DNA of 21,165 nucleotides from contig CANRIY010000012.1 of assembly GCA_947630775.1 (NCBI GenBank), forward strand, positions 1-21,165. Reading direction: 5' to 3'. The stretch comes from an uncultured Clostridia bacterium. GTDB lineage: Bacteria; Bacillota; Clostridia; Christensenellales; Borkfalkiaceae. The translations under genes and the position numbers were made by a program. The notes under the pieces were generated by a model that was not told where the DNA came from, made no database searches, and saw nothing but the letters and a program-made list of their open reading frames with translations. Shown piece after piece: positions 6,670 to 14,376 of the stretch; position 1 is the stretch's first letter; each line of letters starts with the position of its first letter.

Positions 6670-8451
6670 CTATTTGAATTCTATCGGATAATCCTTAAAA
6701 TTGTTTTTGAGTTCCTCGATCCCGCCGCTCTTCGGCATCTGTGCCCTTCCCCGCACTTCAAAGGACGTGATCCCGATCCCCGAAAAGACTTCCGTCATGA
6801 TCTTCACATGCTCTTCCCGTTTGAGGGAGCGCACGATCGTCTCGCTGTCGGAGATCAAAACCAGCGTTTCGCCTTCGAATTCTGCCTCGAGATCGGAACA
6901 CATCGTAAACAGAACGCCGCTTCTGCTCGTCTTGCGGAGCGTCCGCATGAACTGCCCGAACGCTTTCTGCGCGTCTTTGGGAGCCGCTACGGGATTTGCC
7001 GCCGCGGGCGCGGGTTCCGATGCGGAAGGTGCAGCTGCCGAAGATTCGGGTGCCGCAAACGGTTCTGGAGCCTTTTCGGCAGGTTTTACAGGCTCTTTTT
7101 GGGGCGGTTCCGCCTTCGGAAGCGGCTTCGGCGGGGCGATCACGTCCGAGAAATACGCCTCTTCGAAGATCGGTTCTTCCTCGGGGAACGGATAATCGGA
7201 CTCATCCGCGCTCTCTTTCGGGGCACTTTGCGCCGCTTTCGGAACGCTCGGCGCGGTCGGAACCGTTTCCGTCCTCTTCTCTTCTATCCGTATACCGCTT
7301 GTTTTAAGCTCATTCAGCTCCCTTTCGAGGGCATTCATGCGGACGAGCAGCGCTTCGATATCGTAATCATCCGCGGGGCAGGAGACGCGCAAAATCGCCG
7401 TCTCGAGCACGATGCGGGGAGAAGTCGTGTATCTGAGCTCGCTCTCCGTTTTCGCAAGAATCTCCGTCGCACGCAGGATCGCCTTGTATTCCGCCCCGTC
7501 CGCAAGCCCCTTCACCTCGGAAAAGAGCTCTTTGGGAAGAGCGAGCAGCCGTTCTGCGGAAACGCACGTCTTTGCGACGAGGACTTGGTTCAGAAGGTCG
7601 AGAAGATTTCTGACGAGGACGCCGACCGCCTTCCCTTCGGAAAGGATCAATTCGGTTTTTTCGAGTGCGCCGCTTCCGTCCGCACGGAGCAGGCAGGAGA
7701 CGAGCGCGCAGGTCTCATGGAAATCCGCCGCGCCGAGGACCGCCGTCACCCCTTCATAGGTGAGTTTTTCGGAATAGGCGATGCACATTTCGGCAATGGA
7801 GAGCATATCCCTGTCGCTTCCCGCCCCTGCGCGGGCGATCGCCGCGACCGCTTCCCTTTCGTAGGGCTTCCCGATCTCGTCGAGCACGCGCATGAGATGT
7901 TGTTCAAGATCCTCTTCGGGGATCAGTTTGAAATCCAGCCGCATACAGCGGGAAAGGATGGTTGCCGGGAGCTTCTGCGGCTCCGTCGTCGCAAGGATAA
8001 AGATGGCGTGCGCGGGCGGCTCCTCGAGCGTCTTTAACAGCGCGTTGAAAGCGCTGTCCGTCAGCATATGCACTTCGTCGATGATATAGACCTTATATTT
8101 CCCGCTCACGGGGGGATATTGCACCTTTTCACGGAGATCCCGCATTTCTCCCACGCCGTTGTTGGAAGCGGCGTCGATCTCCGTAATGTCGAGAGAGCCG
8201 TTTGCAAGCGCGACGCAGGATGGACAGGTCCCGCAGGGAGAACCGTCTACGGGATGTTCGCAATTCACCGCGCGCGCAAAGATACGGGCGACGGTCGTCT
8301 TTCCCGTGCCGCGCGGCCCCGTGAAAAGATAGGCGTGCCCGACCGACCCCGACGCGATCTGGTTTTTGAGAACGCGCACCACATGCTCCTGCCGCACCAT
8401 CTTGTCAAAGGAATCGGGGCGGAAGCGGCGATACAGCGAAACGTGCGCCAT
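6670..8451 (-). CDS. dnaX: DNA polymerase III subunit gamma/tau
   Basis: 593 residues from ATG 8451, which has GGAGG 5 bases upstream; an in-frame TTG four codons earlier overlaps that ribosome site and is not used. DnaX is the ATPase of the clamp loader that places the beta sliding clamp on DNA. Walker A GPRGTGKTT at 45-53, zinc cysteines C64, C73, C76, C79, Walker B YIIDE at 122-126 followed by VHML, and SRC at 167-169 are all present. After the AAA+ and collar domains comes a Pro/Ala/Glu-rich linker (roughly 400-490) and a tau-like C-terminal domain. No clear slippery heptamer for a short gamma form was found in the linker. Confidence 0.96.
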   Translation of the reverse strand: MAHVSLYRRFRPDSFDKMVRQEHVVRVLKNQIASGSVGHAYLFTGPRGTGKTTVARIFARAVNCEHPVDGSPCGTCPSCVALANGSLDITEIDAASNNGVGEMRDLREKVQYPPVSGKYKVYIIDEVHMLTDSAFNALLKTLEEPPAHAIFILATTEPQKLPATILSRCMRLDFKLIPEEDLEQHLMRVLDEIGKPYEREAVAAIARAGAGSDRDMLSIAEMCIAYSEKLTYEGVTAVLGAADFHETCALVSCLLRADGSGALEKTELILSEGKAVGVLVRNLLDLLNQVLVAKTCVSAERLLALPKELFSEVKGLADGAEYKAILRATEILAKTESELRYTTSPRIVLETAILRVSCPADDYDIEALLVRMNALERELNELKTSGIRIEEKRTETVPTAPSVPKAAQSAPKESADESDYPFPEEEPIFEEAYFSDVIAPPKPLPKAEPPQKEPVKPAEKAPEPFAAPESSAAAPSASEPAPAAANPVAAPKDAQKAFGQFMRTLRKTSRSGVLFTMCSDLEAEFEGETLVLISDSETIVRSLKREEHVKIMTEVFSGIGITSFEVRGRAQMPKSGGIEELKNNFKDYPIEFK

Positions 8452-8466
8452 AGATGCCTCCAAAAT

Positions 8467-9024
8467 TTATTTTCCGTCTGAAAATGCGATCTGCAACTTC
8501 CGTTTGGAACGGGTCAGGGCGTTGTCCACACTCTTTGCGGACTTCCCCGTCGCCTCGCAGATCTGCGAATAGCTCATTCCGTCTAAATACATGATCATCA
8601 CGCGGAATTCAAAATCGCTCAATTCTTTCATGAGCCTTGCCCTGATCTCCGTCCGCGCCTCGTCGTCGAGGAGGAAATCTTCGGGAGAATCCCCGCTTTC
8701 GATCGTATCGGGATCGAACAGTTCCGCGCTTCCCTGCCTTCCCGCCGCACGGAGAACGTCGTAGATCCGCCGCGTCACGCAGAGATAGGCAAAATTTTTG
8801 AAGCGTTTCCCCGCCTTGGGATCGAATGCGCCGATCGCGGAATACAGCCCGATCATGCCCTCTTGCACGAGATCGTCCGTTTCGCCGCCCTCGAGGAAAA
8901 ATTTGCGTGCACGGGCGCGGACGGCGTTTTTGTAACGGAGCAGGATCTCCTCCGTCGCCGCCCTCTCACCGTTTTGCGCCCTCAAAACGAGCGATTCATC
9001 CGATTCATTTTGAAATTCTTGCAC
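8467..9024 (-). CDS. sigH: RNA polymerase sigma factor SigH (sporulation-type sigma-30)
   Basis: 185 residues from a GTG at 9024, preceded by GAGGTGG; the frame opens further upstream but that part only shadows rlmB. Sigma-H drives early stationary-phase and sporulation genes in Bacilli/Clostridia. Region 2 reads NAVRARARKFFLEGGETDDLVQEGMIGLYSAI, very close to Bacillus SigH (VRAKARSYFLIGADREDIVQEGMIGLY). Region 4 reads LSDFEFRVMIMYLDGMSYSQICEATGKSAKSVDNALTRSKRKL. It overlaps the end of rlmB by 20 bases, and the mrnC-rlmB-sigH order matches Bacillus except that rae1/yacP is absent. Identity as SigH rather than another sigma-70 member is strong on sequence and context. Confidence 0.92.
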   Translation of the reverse strand: MQEFQNESDESLVLRAQNGERAATEEILLRYKNAVRARARKFFLEGGETDDLVQEGMIGLYSAIGAFDPKAGKRFKNFAYLCVTRRIYDVLRAAGRQGSAELFDPDTIESGDSPEDFLLDDEARTEIRARLMKELSDFEFRVMIMYLDGMSYSQICEATGKSAKSVDNALTRSKRKLQIAFSDGK

Positions 9025-9715
9025 GGACCACCTCATAGACCGCGATCCCCAGCGCCACGGACGCATTAAGGGAATTGACTTTCCCGAAGAGCGGGATCGA
9101 GAGCGACTTATCACACTTTTCACGCGTGAGACGCCTCACGCCGCTGTCCTCTCCCCCGATGACGAGGGCGACTTTCCCGGTAAGAGCGGTATCGTAAATG
9201 CTTTCCCCGCCCGCGTCGAGCGCATAGACCCAATAGCCGCGCTCTTTGAGGGAATCGATCGCATAGTTGATGGAAGGGACCTTTGCGACGGGGAGATGCT
9301 CCGCTGCGCCCGCGGAAATGCGGATGACTGCGTCGGTCACGCTCGCCCCTTTCGCCTTGGGGATGACGACGCCGTCCGCCCCCGCACATTCGGCGACGCG
9401 AATCACGGAGCCCAAATTATGGACGTCCTCGATCCCGTCGCAGAGGACAATCAGGCTCTCCTCTCCGCCCCCGAGCTCAAAGAAATCGGCATAGACGAAA
9501 TCGGTCGTAAAGGCAATGACGCCCTGATGTCTCTTATCGGGACTCTCCTTGTCGAGCACGGCGCGGTCGACAAACTGCACCCGCAGGCCCTTTTTTCTCG
9601 CTTCGGCGAAAATTTTGCCGAGCGTCCCCTGCGCGCCCTTTTCAAGCAATATCTTATCGACCGTTTTGTCCGTTTTCAAAAGCTCCAAAACGGCGTTTCT
9701 GCCCTCTGTTTTCAT
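9005..9715 (-). CDS. rlmB: 23S rRNA (guanosine-2'-O-)-methyltransferase RlmB (TrmH/SpoU family)
   Basis: 236 residues. RlmB-type SPOUT enzymes methylate a 2'-OH of 23S rRNA using S-adenosylmethionine. The N-terminal substrate-binding part starts MKTEGRNAVLELL. The three SpoU motifs are clear: motif 1 DGIEDVHNLGSVIRVAECAGADGVV (N100, R106), motif 2 ALVIGGEDSGVRRL (about 183-196) and motif 3 NSLNASVALGIAVYE (about 214-228). The ATG is immediately after the mrnC stop and has TTGGAGAATTGA upstream. The exact methylated nucleotide cannot be read from sequence. Confidence 0.93.
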   Translation of the reverse strand: MKTEGRNAVLELLKTDKTVDKILLEKGAQGTLGKIFAEARKKGLRVQFVDRAVLDKESPDKRHQGVIAFTTDFVYADFFELGGGEESLIVLCDGIEDVHNLGSVIRVAECAGADGVVIPKAKGASVTDAVIRISAGAAEHLPVAKVPSINYAIDSLKERGYWVYALDAGGESIYDTALTGKVALVIGGEDSGVRRLTREKCDKSLSIPLFGKVNSLNASVALGIAVYEVVRARISK

Positions 9716-10108
9716 TCAATTCTCCAAAAAGAACAATTCGCGGATCCGCTCCGTCCGTCCCGTCAGGTAGAGATACCCGATCACCGCTTCGAAGCCCGTG
9801 GAACGGACGTATTCCCCCACGCTCGCATTCTTGCTCTTCGTCGGCTTTTTGGCATTTCTGCCGCGGTGATAGATCTCCGACTCCTCCTCGGTGAGAAGGG
9901 GCAGAATGCGTTCGAGCGCGCCGCTCTGCCCGTGGGCGGAGACGACCTCGGAGGCGCGTCTGTTGAGCTCCCCCGTCTTTTCCCCCGAAGAGAGCGCCAG
10001 CTTCTCGCGCACGAGGAGCGTATAGACCGCATCCCCGACAAAAGCGAGCACGACAGGATTCATTTGTCTTGCCCGCATCTCAGACACGGGTTCGCCGATC
10101 GCCAACAT
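9716..10108 (-). CDS. mrnC: Mini-ribonuclease 3 (23S rRNA maturation)
   Basis: 130 residues from ATG 10108. Mini-III is an RNase III catalytic domain without the dsRNA-binding domain; it trims 23S rRNA precursor ends in Firmicutes. Visible: NPVVLAFVGDAVYTLLVRE (catalytic D26), HRGRNAKKPTKSKNASVGEY (80s-100) and TGFEAVIGYLYLTG (catalytic E107). It lies first in the operon, as in Bacillus mrnC-rlmB. The longer frame reaching 10372 is rejected because it crosses the promoter and the divergent antiporter gene. There is no Shine-Dalgarno; the start codon is 7 bases downstream of the -10. Confidence 0.93.
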   Translation of the reverse strand: MLAIGEPVSEMRARQMNPVVLAFVGDAVYTLLVREKLALSSGEKTGELNRRASEVVSAHGQSGALERILPLLTEEESEIYHRGRNAKKPTKSKNASVGEYVRSTGFEAVIGYLYLTGRTERIRELFFLEN

Positions 10109-10115
10109 TTTCCAT

Positions 10116-10144
10116 ATTATAACATAGGAAATAAAAAATAGCAA
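10116..10144 (-). promoter_or_regulatory. Sigma-A promoter of the mrnC operon, leaderless type
   Basis: TTGCTA (10144-10139), 17-base spacer, TATAAT (10121-10116), then ATGGAAA and the mrnC ATG at 10108. The expected transcription start is at or within two bases of the start codon. It would drive all eight genes down to 4158. Confidence 0.8.
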
Positions 10145-10184
10145 GTATCTATTGAATTTTAAGCCCGAAACCGCCGCGAAAAAG

Positions 10185-10212
10185 TTGCTTTTCGGCGCAA
10201 AAAGGCTATAAT
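10185..10212 (+). promoter_or_regulatory. Sigma-A promoter of the antiporter gene
   Basis: TTGCTT (10185-10190), 16-base spacer, TATAAT (10207-10212). The start is expected near 10219. The short leader contains a small CGCC-GAAA-GGCG hairpin before the ATG. It is divergent from the mrnC promoter, with the two -35 boxes 40 bases apart. Confidence 0.7.
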
Positions 10213-10247
10213 AGATAGGGTCGCCGAAAGGCGGCGTCAGGCATACT

Positions 10248-11495
10248 ATGGAAGCATTCGAAATTTTACTCCCTCTCGCCGTGATCCTGCTCCTCTCCAA
10301 GCTCATGGGGCTCGGCGCACATAAATGCGGCATGCCCGCGGTCCTCGGCATGCTCATCGCGGGCATTCTCATCGGACTTTTGCGCTATATCCCGTGGGCG
10401 CCCCTGCAAAAAGGCTTTTTCGGGGAAGAAGTAAGCTATGTCCTCTCCGTCATGAGCAAGATCGGCGTCGTACTCATCATGTTCTCTGCGGGGCTCGGCA
10501 CCGACCTCAAAAAACTGAGGCAGACGGGCGTCGCTTCGATCGTGATCACCTTTCTCGGCGTCGCCGTCCCGATGGGACTGGGGACGCTCACGGCGTTTTT
10601 GTTCAAGCCCGAAGACGGCGTCCTGTCAAATCTCTTCTACGGCGCCATCCTCACGGCGACGTCCGTTTCGGTGACGGTTGCGGTTCTGAAGGAACTCGGC
10701 AAACTTGATTCCAAGGTGGGTACTTCTATCGTCGCGGCGGCCGTCATCGACGACGTGATCGGCATCGTCATCCTGTCCGTCCTTACGGGATTTTCGGGCG
10801 GGAGCCAAGGCGGCGGCTGGGACTGGTTTGCGCCGGGCGCGGGGCTCGTCGTAATTAAGATCGTCCTCTTTTTCATTGCCGCAATCGCCGTCGGTGTGGC
10901 GCTCCGCAAGCTCTTCAACGTCATGGAGCGGAAGGCGCCCCACAACCGCCGCGTCCCCATTATTTCGCTTGCCGCCTGCTTTATTTATGCCTATGTCGCC
11001 GAAAAGGTCTTCGGCGTTGCGGACATCACGGGGGCGTATCTTGCGGGGATCCTCCTCGGCGGGACCCTCTCCGAAACCCCTTATGTCGAGAGCAAAGTGG
11101 ATGAAATGGGCTATCTCATCTTCTCCCCCATCTTCTTTGCCTTTATCGGCATGAGCAATATTCAATACTTTGCACAGATCGATCTGAAATTTTTGGGCTT
11201 CGGCGCAGTGTTCGTCGCGGCGGGGCTCCTCGGAAAACTCATCGGGTGCGGCTTCGGCGCAAAGATGTGCAAATTTTCCTTTGCAGACAGCTTCCGCGTC
11301 GGGATCGGCATGATGGTGCGGGCGGAAGTCGTTCTGATCTGCACCGAAAAGGGCGTCGCCGCGGGGCTCGTCGATGCAAAGATTTACCCCTTCGTCATCG
11401 TCATCATCCTGCTCTCTTCCATCCTCACCCCCATTCTCATGAAATGGTCGTACAAGCGGGAAGAGCGGTCGCTTCTGAAAGAAAATATCGTCTGA
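10248..11495 (+). CDS. Cation/proton antiporter, CPA2 (KefB/Na+:H+ exchanger) family
   Basis: 415 residues, almost entirely hydrophobic with about 12 predicted membrane spans and no C-terminal TrkA-N nucleotide-binding domain. The family core is visible: GMPAVLGMLIAGILIG in the second span, GVVLIMFSAGLGTDLKKL, the unwound TM4 segment TATSVSVTVAVLKELG, and the ion-binding AAAVIDDVIGIV (D168-D169) of TM5. Later spans include ITGAYLAGILLGG and FFAFIGMSNI. Such proteins exchange Na+ or K+ for protons across the inner membrane; the cation cannot be told from sequence. It is a single gene with its own promoter and terminator; the ribosome site is weak (CAGG 6-8 bases before the ATG). Confidence 0.88.
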   Translation: MEAFEILLPLAVILLLSKLMGLGAHKCGMPAVLGMLIAGILIGLLRYIPWAPLQKGFFGEEVSYVLSVMSKIGVVLIMFSAGLGTDLKKLRQTGVASIVITFLGVAVPMGLGTLTAFLFKPEDGVLSNLFYGAILTATSVSVTVAVLKELGKLDSKVGTSIVAAAVIDDVIGIVILSVLTGFSGGSQGGGWDWFAPGAGLVVIKIVLFFIAAIAVGVALRKLFNVMERKAPHNRRVPIISLAACFIYAYVAEKVFGVADITGAYLAGILLGGTLSETPYVESKVDEMGYLIFSPIFFAFIGMSNIQYFAQIDLKFLGFGAVFVAAGLLGKLIGCGFGAKMCKFSFADSFRVGIGMMVRAEVVLICTEKGVAAGLVDAKIYPFVIVIILLSSILTPILMKWSYKREERSLLKENIV

Positions 11496-11502
11496 CAGCA
11501 TG

Positions 11503-11537
11503 AAAAATCCCGCTGCGGCGGGAAATTTTTTTATTTT
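11503..11537 (+). terminator. Rho-independent terminator after the antiporter gene
   Basis: TCCCGC (11508-11513), loop TGCG, GCGGGA (11518-11523), then a run of seven T followed by ATTTT. A classic intrinsic terminator. Confidence 0.88.
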
Positions 11538-11539
11538 GC

Positions 11540-11568
11540 TTGCTCATTCGGGCGATCCGTGTTACAAT
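11540..11568 (+). promoter_or_regulatory. Promoter of the aldo/keto reductase gene
   Basis: TTGCTC (11540-11545), 17-base spacer, TACAAT (11563-11568). The start is expected near 11575, just at the AAAGGTGAG ribosome site, so the leader is very short. Confidence 0.6.
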
Positions 11569-11585
11569 AAAAGAAAGGTGAGATC

Positions 11586-12560
11586 ATGAAATATCGCAAT
11601 ATGGGAAACACGGGGCTCAAGCTTTCGGAAATCGCACTCGGGAGTTGGGTCACAGATCTTTCGGACGCTTCGGCGGTCGCAACGGCAAAACAGACGGTCG
11701 ATAAGGCCTTCGATCTCGGCGTGAATTTTTTCGACTGCGCCGACGCCTACTCCGGCGGCGAGGCGGAACGGTTCCTCGGGAAAGTTCTCTCCGACCACAG
11801 GCGCGGCGAATATGTCGTCTCCTCCAAGGTCTTTTTCCCCATGGGAAAGGGCGCGAACGAATGGGGACTTAGCCGCAAACACATCAGGGAACAGCTCGAA
11901 ATCACCCTGAAAAACATGAAGCTGGACTATCTCGATCTCTACTTTTGCCACCGATTCGATCCGACGACTCCCATCGCGGAGACGGTGGAAACGCTCTCCG
12001 ACCTCGTGAAAGAGGGCAAGATCCTCTACTACGGCGTTTCGGAATGGACGCCCGCGCAGATCACGGAAGCGATCCTCACCGCACAGAGGGACGGCAACCG
12101 CCCCCTTTCGGTCTACCAACCCCAATACAATATGGCGGACCGCTATATCGAGGACGAGATCGTCGGGATCTGCGAACGGTTCGGGATCGGGATCACCCCC
12201 TTCTCGCCGCTCTCGCAGGGTCTGCTCACGGGAAAATACCGCAAGGGACAACCCTTGCCCGAGGGCTCCCGCGCCACTTGGCAAGCCGACAGGCAGATCA
12301 ATGCGCTTCTCACGGATGAAAATCTCGACAAGGTTGAAAAACTTCTAAAGGTCTCCGACGGGCTCGGCGTTCCCCTTTCCGTGCTCGCACTCTCGTGGAT
12401 CCTGCGGCTGAAACCGGTCTCCGCGGTCATTACGGGGGCGAGCCGCCCTTCCCAGCTCGATGCAAACGCCGCGGCGAGCGGGCTCACGATCCCCGCAGAT
12501 GCCCTCGAAGAGATCGAGAAGATCCTCGACTATCATCCTTTCGTAAGACGAATCGGATAA
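11586..12560 (+). CDS. Aldo/keto reductase (Kv-beta/YghZ-like subfamily)
   Basis: 324 residues. NADPH-dependent reductase of carbonyl compounds with a TIM-barrel fold. The N-terminus MKYRNMGNTGLKLSEIALGSW is typical of the potassium-channel-beta/YghZ group. The catalytic tetrad can be read as D50, Y55 (DCADAYSGGEAE), K81 (VVSSKVF) and H122 (YFCHRFD). The cofactor-binding end includes ITPFSPLSQGLLTGKY and VITGASRPSQLDAN. AAAGGTGAG lies a few bases before the ATG. It is a single gene bounded by terminators on both sides; no neighbour suggests the substrate. Confidence 0.93.
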   Translation: MKYRNMGNTGLKLSEIALGSWVTDLSDASAVATAKQTVDKAFDLGVNFFDCADAYSGGEAERFLGKVLSDHRRGEYVVSSKVFFPMGKGANEWGLSRKHIREQLEITLKNMKLDYLDLYFCHRFDPTTPIAETVETLSDLVKEGKILYYGVSEWTPAQITEAILTAQRDGNRPLSVYQPQYNMADRYIEDEIVGICERFGIGITPFSPLSQGLLTGKYRKGQPLPEGSRATWQADRQINALLTDENLDKVEKLLKVSDGLGVPLSVLALSWILRLKPVSAVITGASRPSQLDANAAASGLTIPADALEEIEKILDYHPFVRRIG

Positions 12561-12579
12561 ATTTCTATAGAAACGCGTT

Positions 12580-12606
12580 ACGCCTCCCACGCAGGGGGGC
12601 GTTTTT
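12580..12606 (+). terminator. Terminator between the convergent aldo/keto reductase gene and glmS
   Basis: ACGCCTCCC (12580-12588), loop ACGCA, GGGGGGCGT (12594-12602): nine pairs with one G-U, running into TTTTT. Strong for the plus strand; the same stem follows the glmS stop on the minus strand but lacks a good U-tract there. Confidence 0.85.
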
Positions 12607-14376
12607 CTATTCGACGGTCACGCTCTTTGCGAGATTCCGCGGCTTATCGGGGTTGTTTCCGCGCGCAACGGACGTATAATATGCCAACATCTGCAGCGGA
12701 ATGACGGATAAAATGGGAGAATACTCAGGCGGACACTCAGGGATCACGGCAGAGGCGGTGACTTCGGGCGTTTTGCAGAGTTCGGGAAAGCAAGTGACGA
12801 GGAAGACGGTCGCCCCGCGCGCATAAACTTCATGAATGGCGCTCATCGTCTTATCGGCGATCTCACGGCGGGTGATGACGGCAACGACGGGTGTTCCCTT
12901 CTCGATGAGGGCGAGCGTGCCGTGTTTGAGCTCTCCCGCAGCATACCCTTCGCTCGGAAGATAAGAGATCTCTTTGAGTTTTAAGCTCCCCTCCATCGCG
13001 GCGTAGCGGTCCGCACCCCGCCCGATGAAATAGGCACTCTTCGCGCCCGCAAAATGCGGCGTCCAGCTTCTGACGCTTTCGGCGGTGATCACGGCGCTCT
13101 CTGCCATTGCCGAAAGTCCCCCGACGGACGGCGCCTCTTTCCCCAAGGTAGCGGCAAGCGCGGACACGATTGAGTAAAGGGTCATGAGCTGTGCGTTGAA
13201 ACTTTTGGTTGCGGCGACAGCGATCTCCCTGCCCGCCTTCGTATAGAGTACGGTATCCGCAAGGCGGGTCAGAGAAGAATAGGTCACATTCGTTACCGCG
13301 GCGATGTATGCGCCCCGCTCTTTTGCAAGGCGGACGGCGGCAAGCGTATCGGCGGTCTCCCCGCTCTGGCTGATCGCAATGACGAGCGTCCCGTCGGGGA
13401 TCAGGGGGTCGCCGTAACGGTATTCACTCGCCACATATACGTCGGCGGGAACGCGGCAGATCCGCTCGATCGCCTCTTTTGCGCACAAACCACTGTGGTA
13501 AGCCGTCCCGCAGGCGACGATTTGGATATACTTTGTCTGACATAGTACTTCGTAAAAGTCCGAAAAACAAGAGTTTCTTGAAATTTTTGCCTGAGAAAGC
13601 GACAAAACTTTGGGGATCTCATCGATTTCCTTTCTCATATAGTGGCGGTAGCCTTTCAGATCGGGAACGTCATCCACGGGATCGAATTCGATCGGCTCCT
13701 TGGAGATCTCATGAAGAGATGCGTCGTAGAAGAAAAGATCCTCCCCCTTCAGTTTGGCAAATTCGCCGTCCGAAAGCGCAAAGAGGGTCGCTCCTTCCTC
13801 CGCGGCGGCGGGCACATCGCTTGCGACCACAAGCCCGTCTTTCCCCTTCCCTGCGATGAGCGGACTGCGCATGCGGGCGCAGACGACAGTATCGGGCTCC
13901 TCTATACACATCACGGCGAGCGCATAGGACCCGACAAGCCGCTTTGTGCCTTCGGCGACGGCCTTGAGCAGGTCGCCGCGATAGACGTTTGCGATCAGGT
14001 GGGCGATGACCTCGCTGTCCGTTTCGGATGAGAATGTTTCCCCTCTTTCAAGGCACTCTTCTTTGAGGAAAGCGGCGTTTTCTATGATCCCGTTATGGAC
14101 GAGCACAATATTTTTGAAGGCATGCGGATGGGCATTTCTCTCCGTGACGCCCCCGTGCGTCGCCCAGCGCGTATGCCCAATCCCGACATTTCCCCTCTCT
14201 TCCCTTGCCGGTTCGATCTCTTGGACCCGACCCGTTTTTTTGATGATCTTCAGCCGTTTTCCGTCCGAAAGGGCGATCCCGACCGAATCATAGCCGCGGT
14301 ATTCGAGCTCATACAGCCCGTCGATGAGAACGGGCGCCGCCCGACGTTTCCCCACATACCCGACAATCCCGCACAT
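12607..14376 (-). CDS. glmS: Glutamine--fructose-6-phosphate aminotransferase (isomerizing)
   Basis: 589 residues. GlmS makes glucosamine 6-phosphate from fructose 6-phosphate and glutamine, the first step to UDP-GlcNAc for peptidoglycan. The nucleophile Cys2 begins the glutaminase domain (MCGIVGYVGKRRAAPVLIDGL, GIGHTRWATHG). Two SIS isomerase domains follow, starting at IVACGTAYHSG, with ISQSGETADTLAA and the C-terminal end DKPRNLAKSVTVE. GGAGGTGATCTG precedes the ATG, which shares one base with the glmM stop. That leaves no room for a glmS ribozyme upstream. A copy of the 26-bp palindromic repeat lies in the interdomain linker (FYEVLCQT). Confidence 0.97.
   Translation of the reverse strand: MCGIVGYVGKRRAAPVLIDGLYELEYRGYDSVGIALSDGKRLKIIKKTGRVQEIEPAREERGNVGIGHTRWATHGGVTERNAHPHAFKNIVLVHNGIIENAAFLKEECLERGETFSSETDSEVIAHLIANVYRGDLLKAVAEGTKRLVGSYALAVMCIEEPDTVVCARMRSPLIAGKGKDGLVVASDVPAAAEEGATLFALSDGEFAKLKGEDLFFYDASLHEISKEPIEFDPVDDVPDLKGYRHYMRKEIDEIPKVLSLSQAKISRNSCFSDFYEVLCQTKYIQIVACGTAYHSGLCAKEAIERICRVPADVYVASEYRYGDPLIPDGTLVIAISQSGETADTLAAVRLAKERGAYIAAVTNVTYSSLTRLADTVLYTKAGREIAVAATKSFNAQLMTLYSIVSALAATLGKEAPSVGGLSAMAESAVITAESVRSWTPHFAGAKSAYFIGRGADRYAAMEGSLKLKEISYLPSEGYAAGELKHGTLALIEKGTPVVAVITRREIADKTMSAIHEVYARGATVFLVTCFPELCKTPEVTASAVIPECPPEYSPILSVIPLQMLAYYTSVARGNNPDKPRNLAKSVTVE
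13531..13556 (+). repeat. 26-bp palindromic repeat, copy 2 (inside glmS)
   Basis: It contains TGTCTGACATAGTACT followed by the altered arm TCGTAAA, same orientation as the other copies; 21 of 26 positions match copy 1. It is translated as part of the glmS interdomain linker. Confidence 0.7.

Noticed and set aside
7070..7130. Possible programmed frameshift in the dnaX linker (CCAAAAAGAG)
   Set aside because: The A-run is not in the X XXY YYZ register and no following hairpin is evident, so there is no support for a gamma-form frameshift.
6523..8037. A 504-codon open frame on the plus strand opposite dnaX
   Set aside because: It is antisense to a clearly recognised dnaX, is Arg/Phe-rich without any family pattern, and arises from the codon bias of a GC-rich genome. 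The same holds for long frames opposite gpsA, recR, glpK and the aconitase-family gene.
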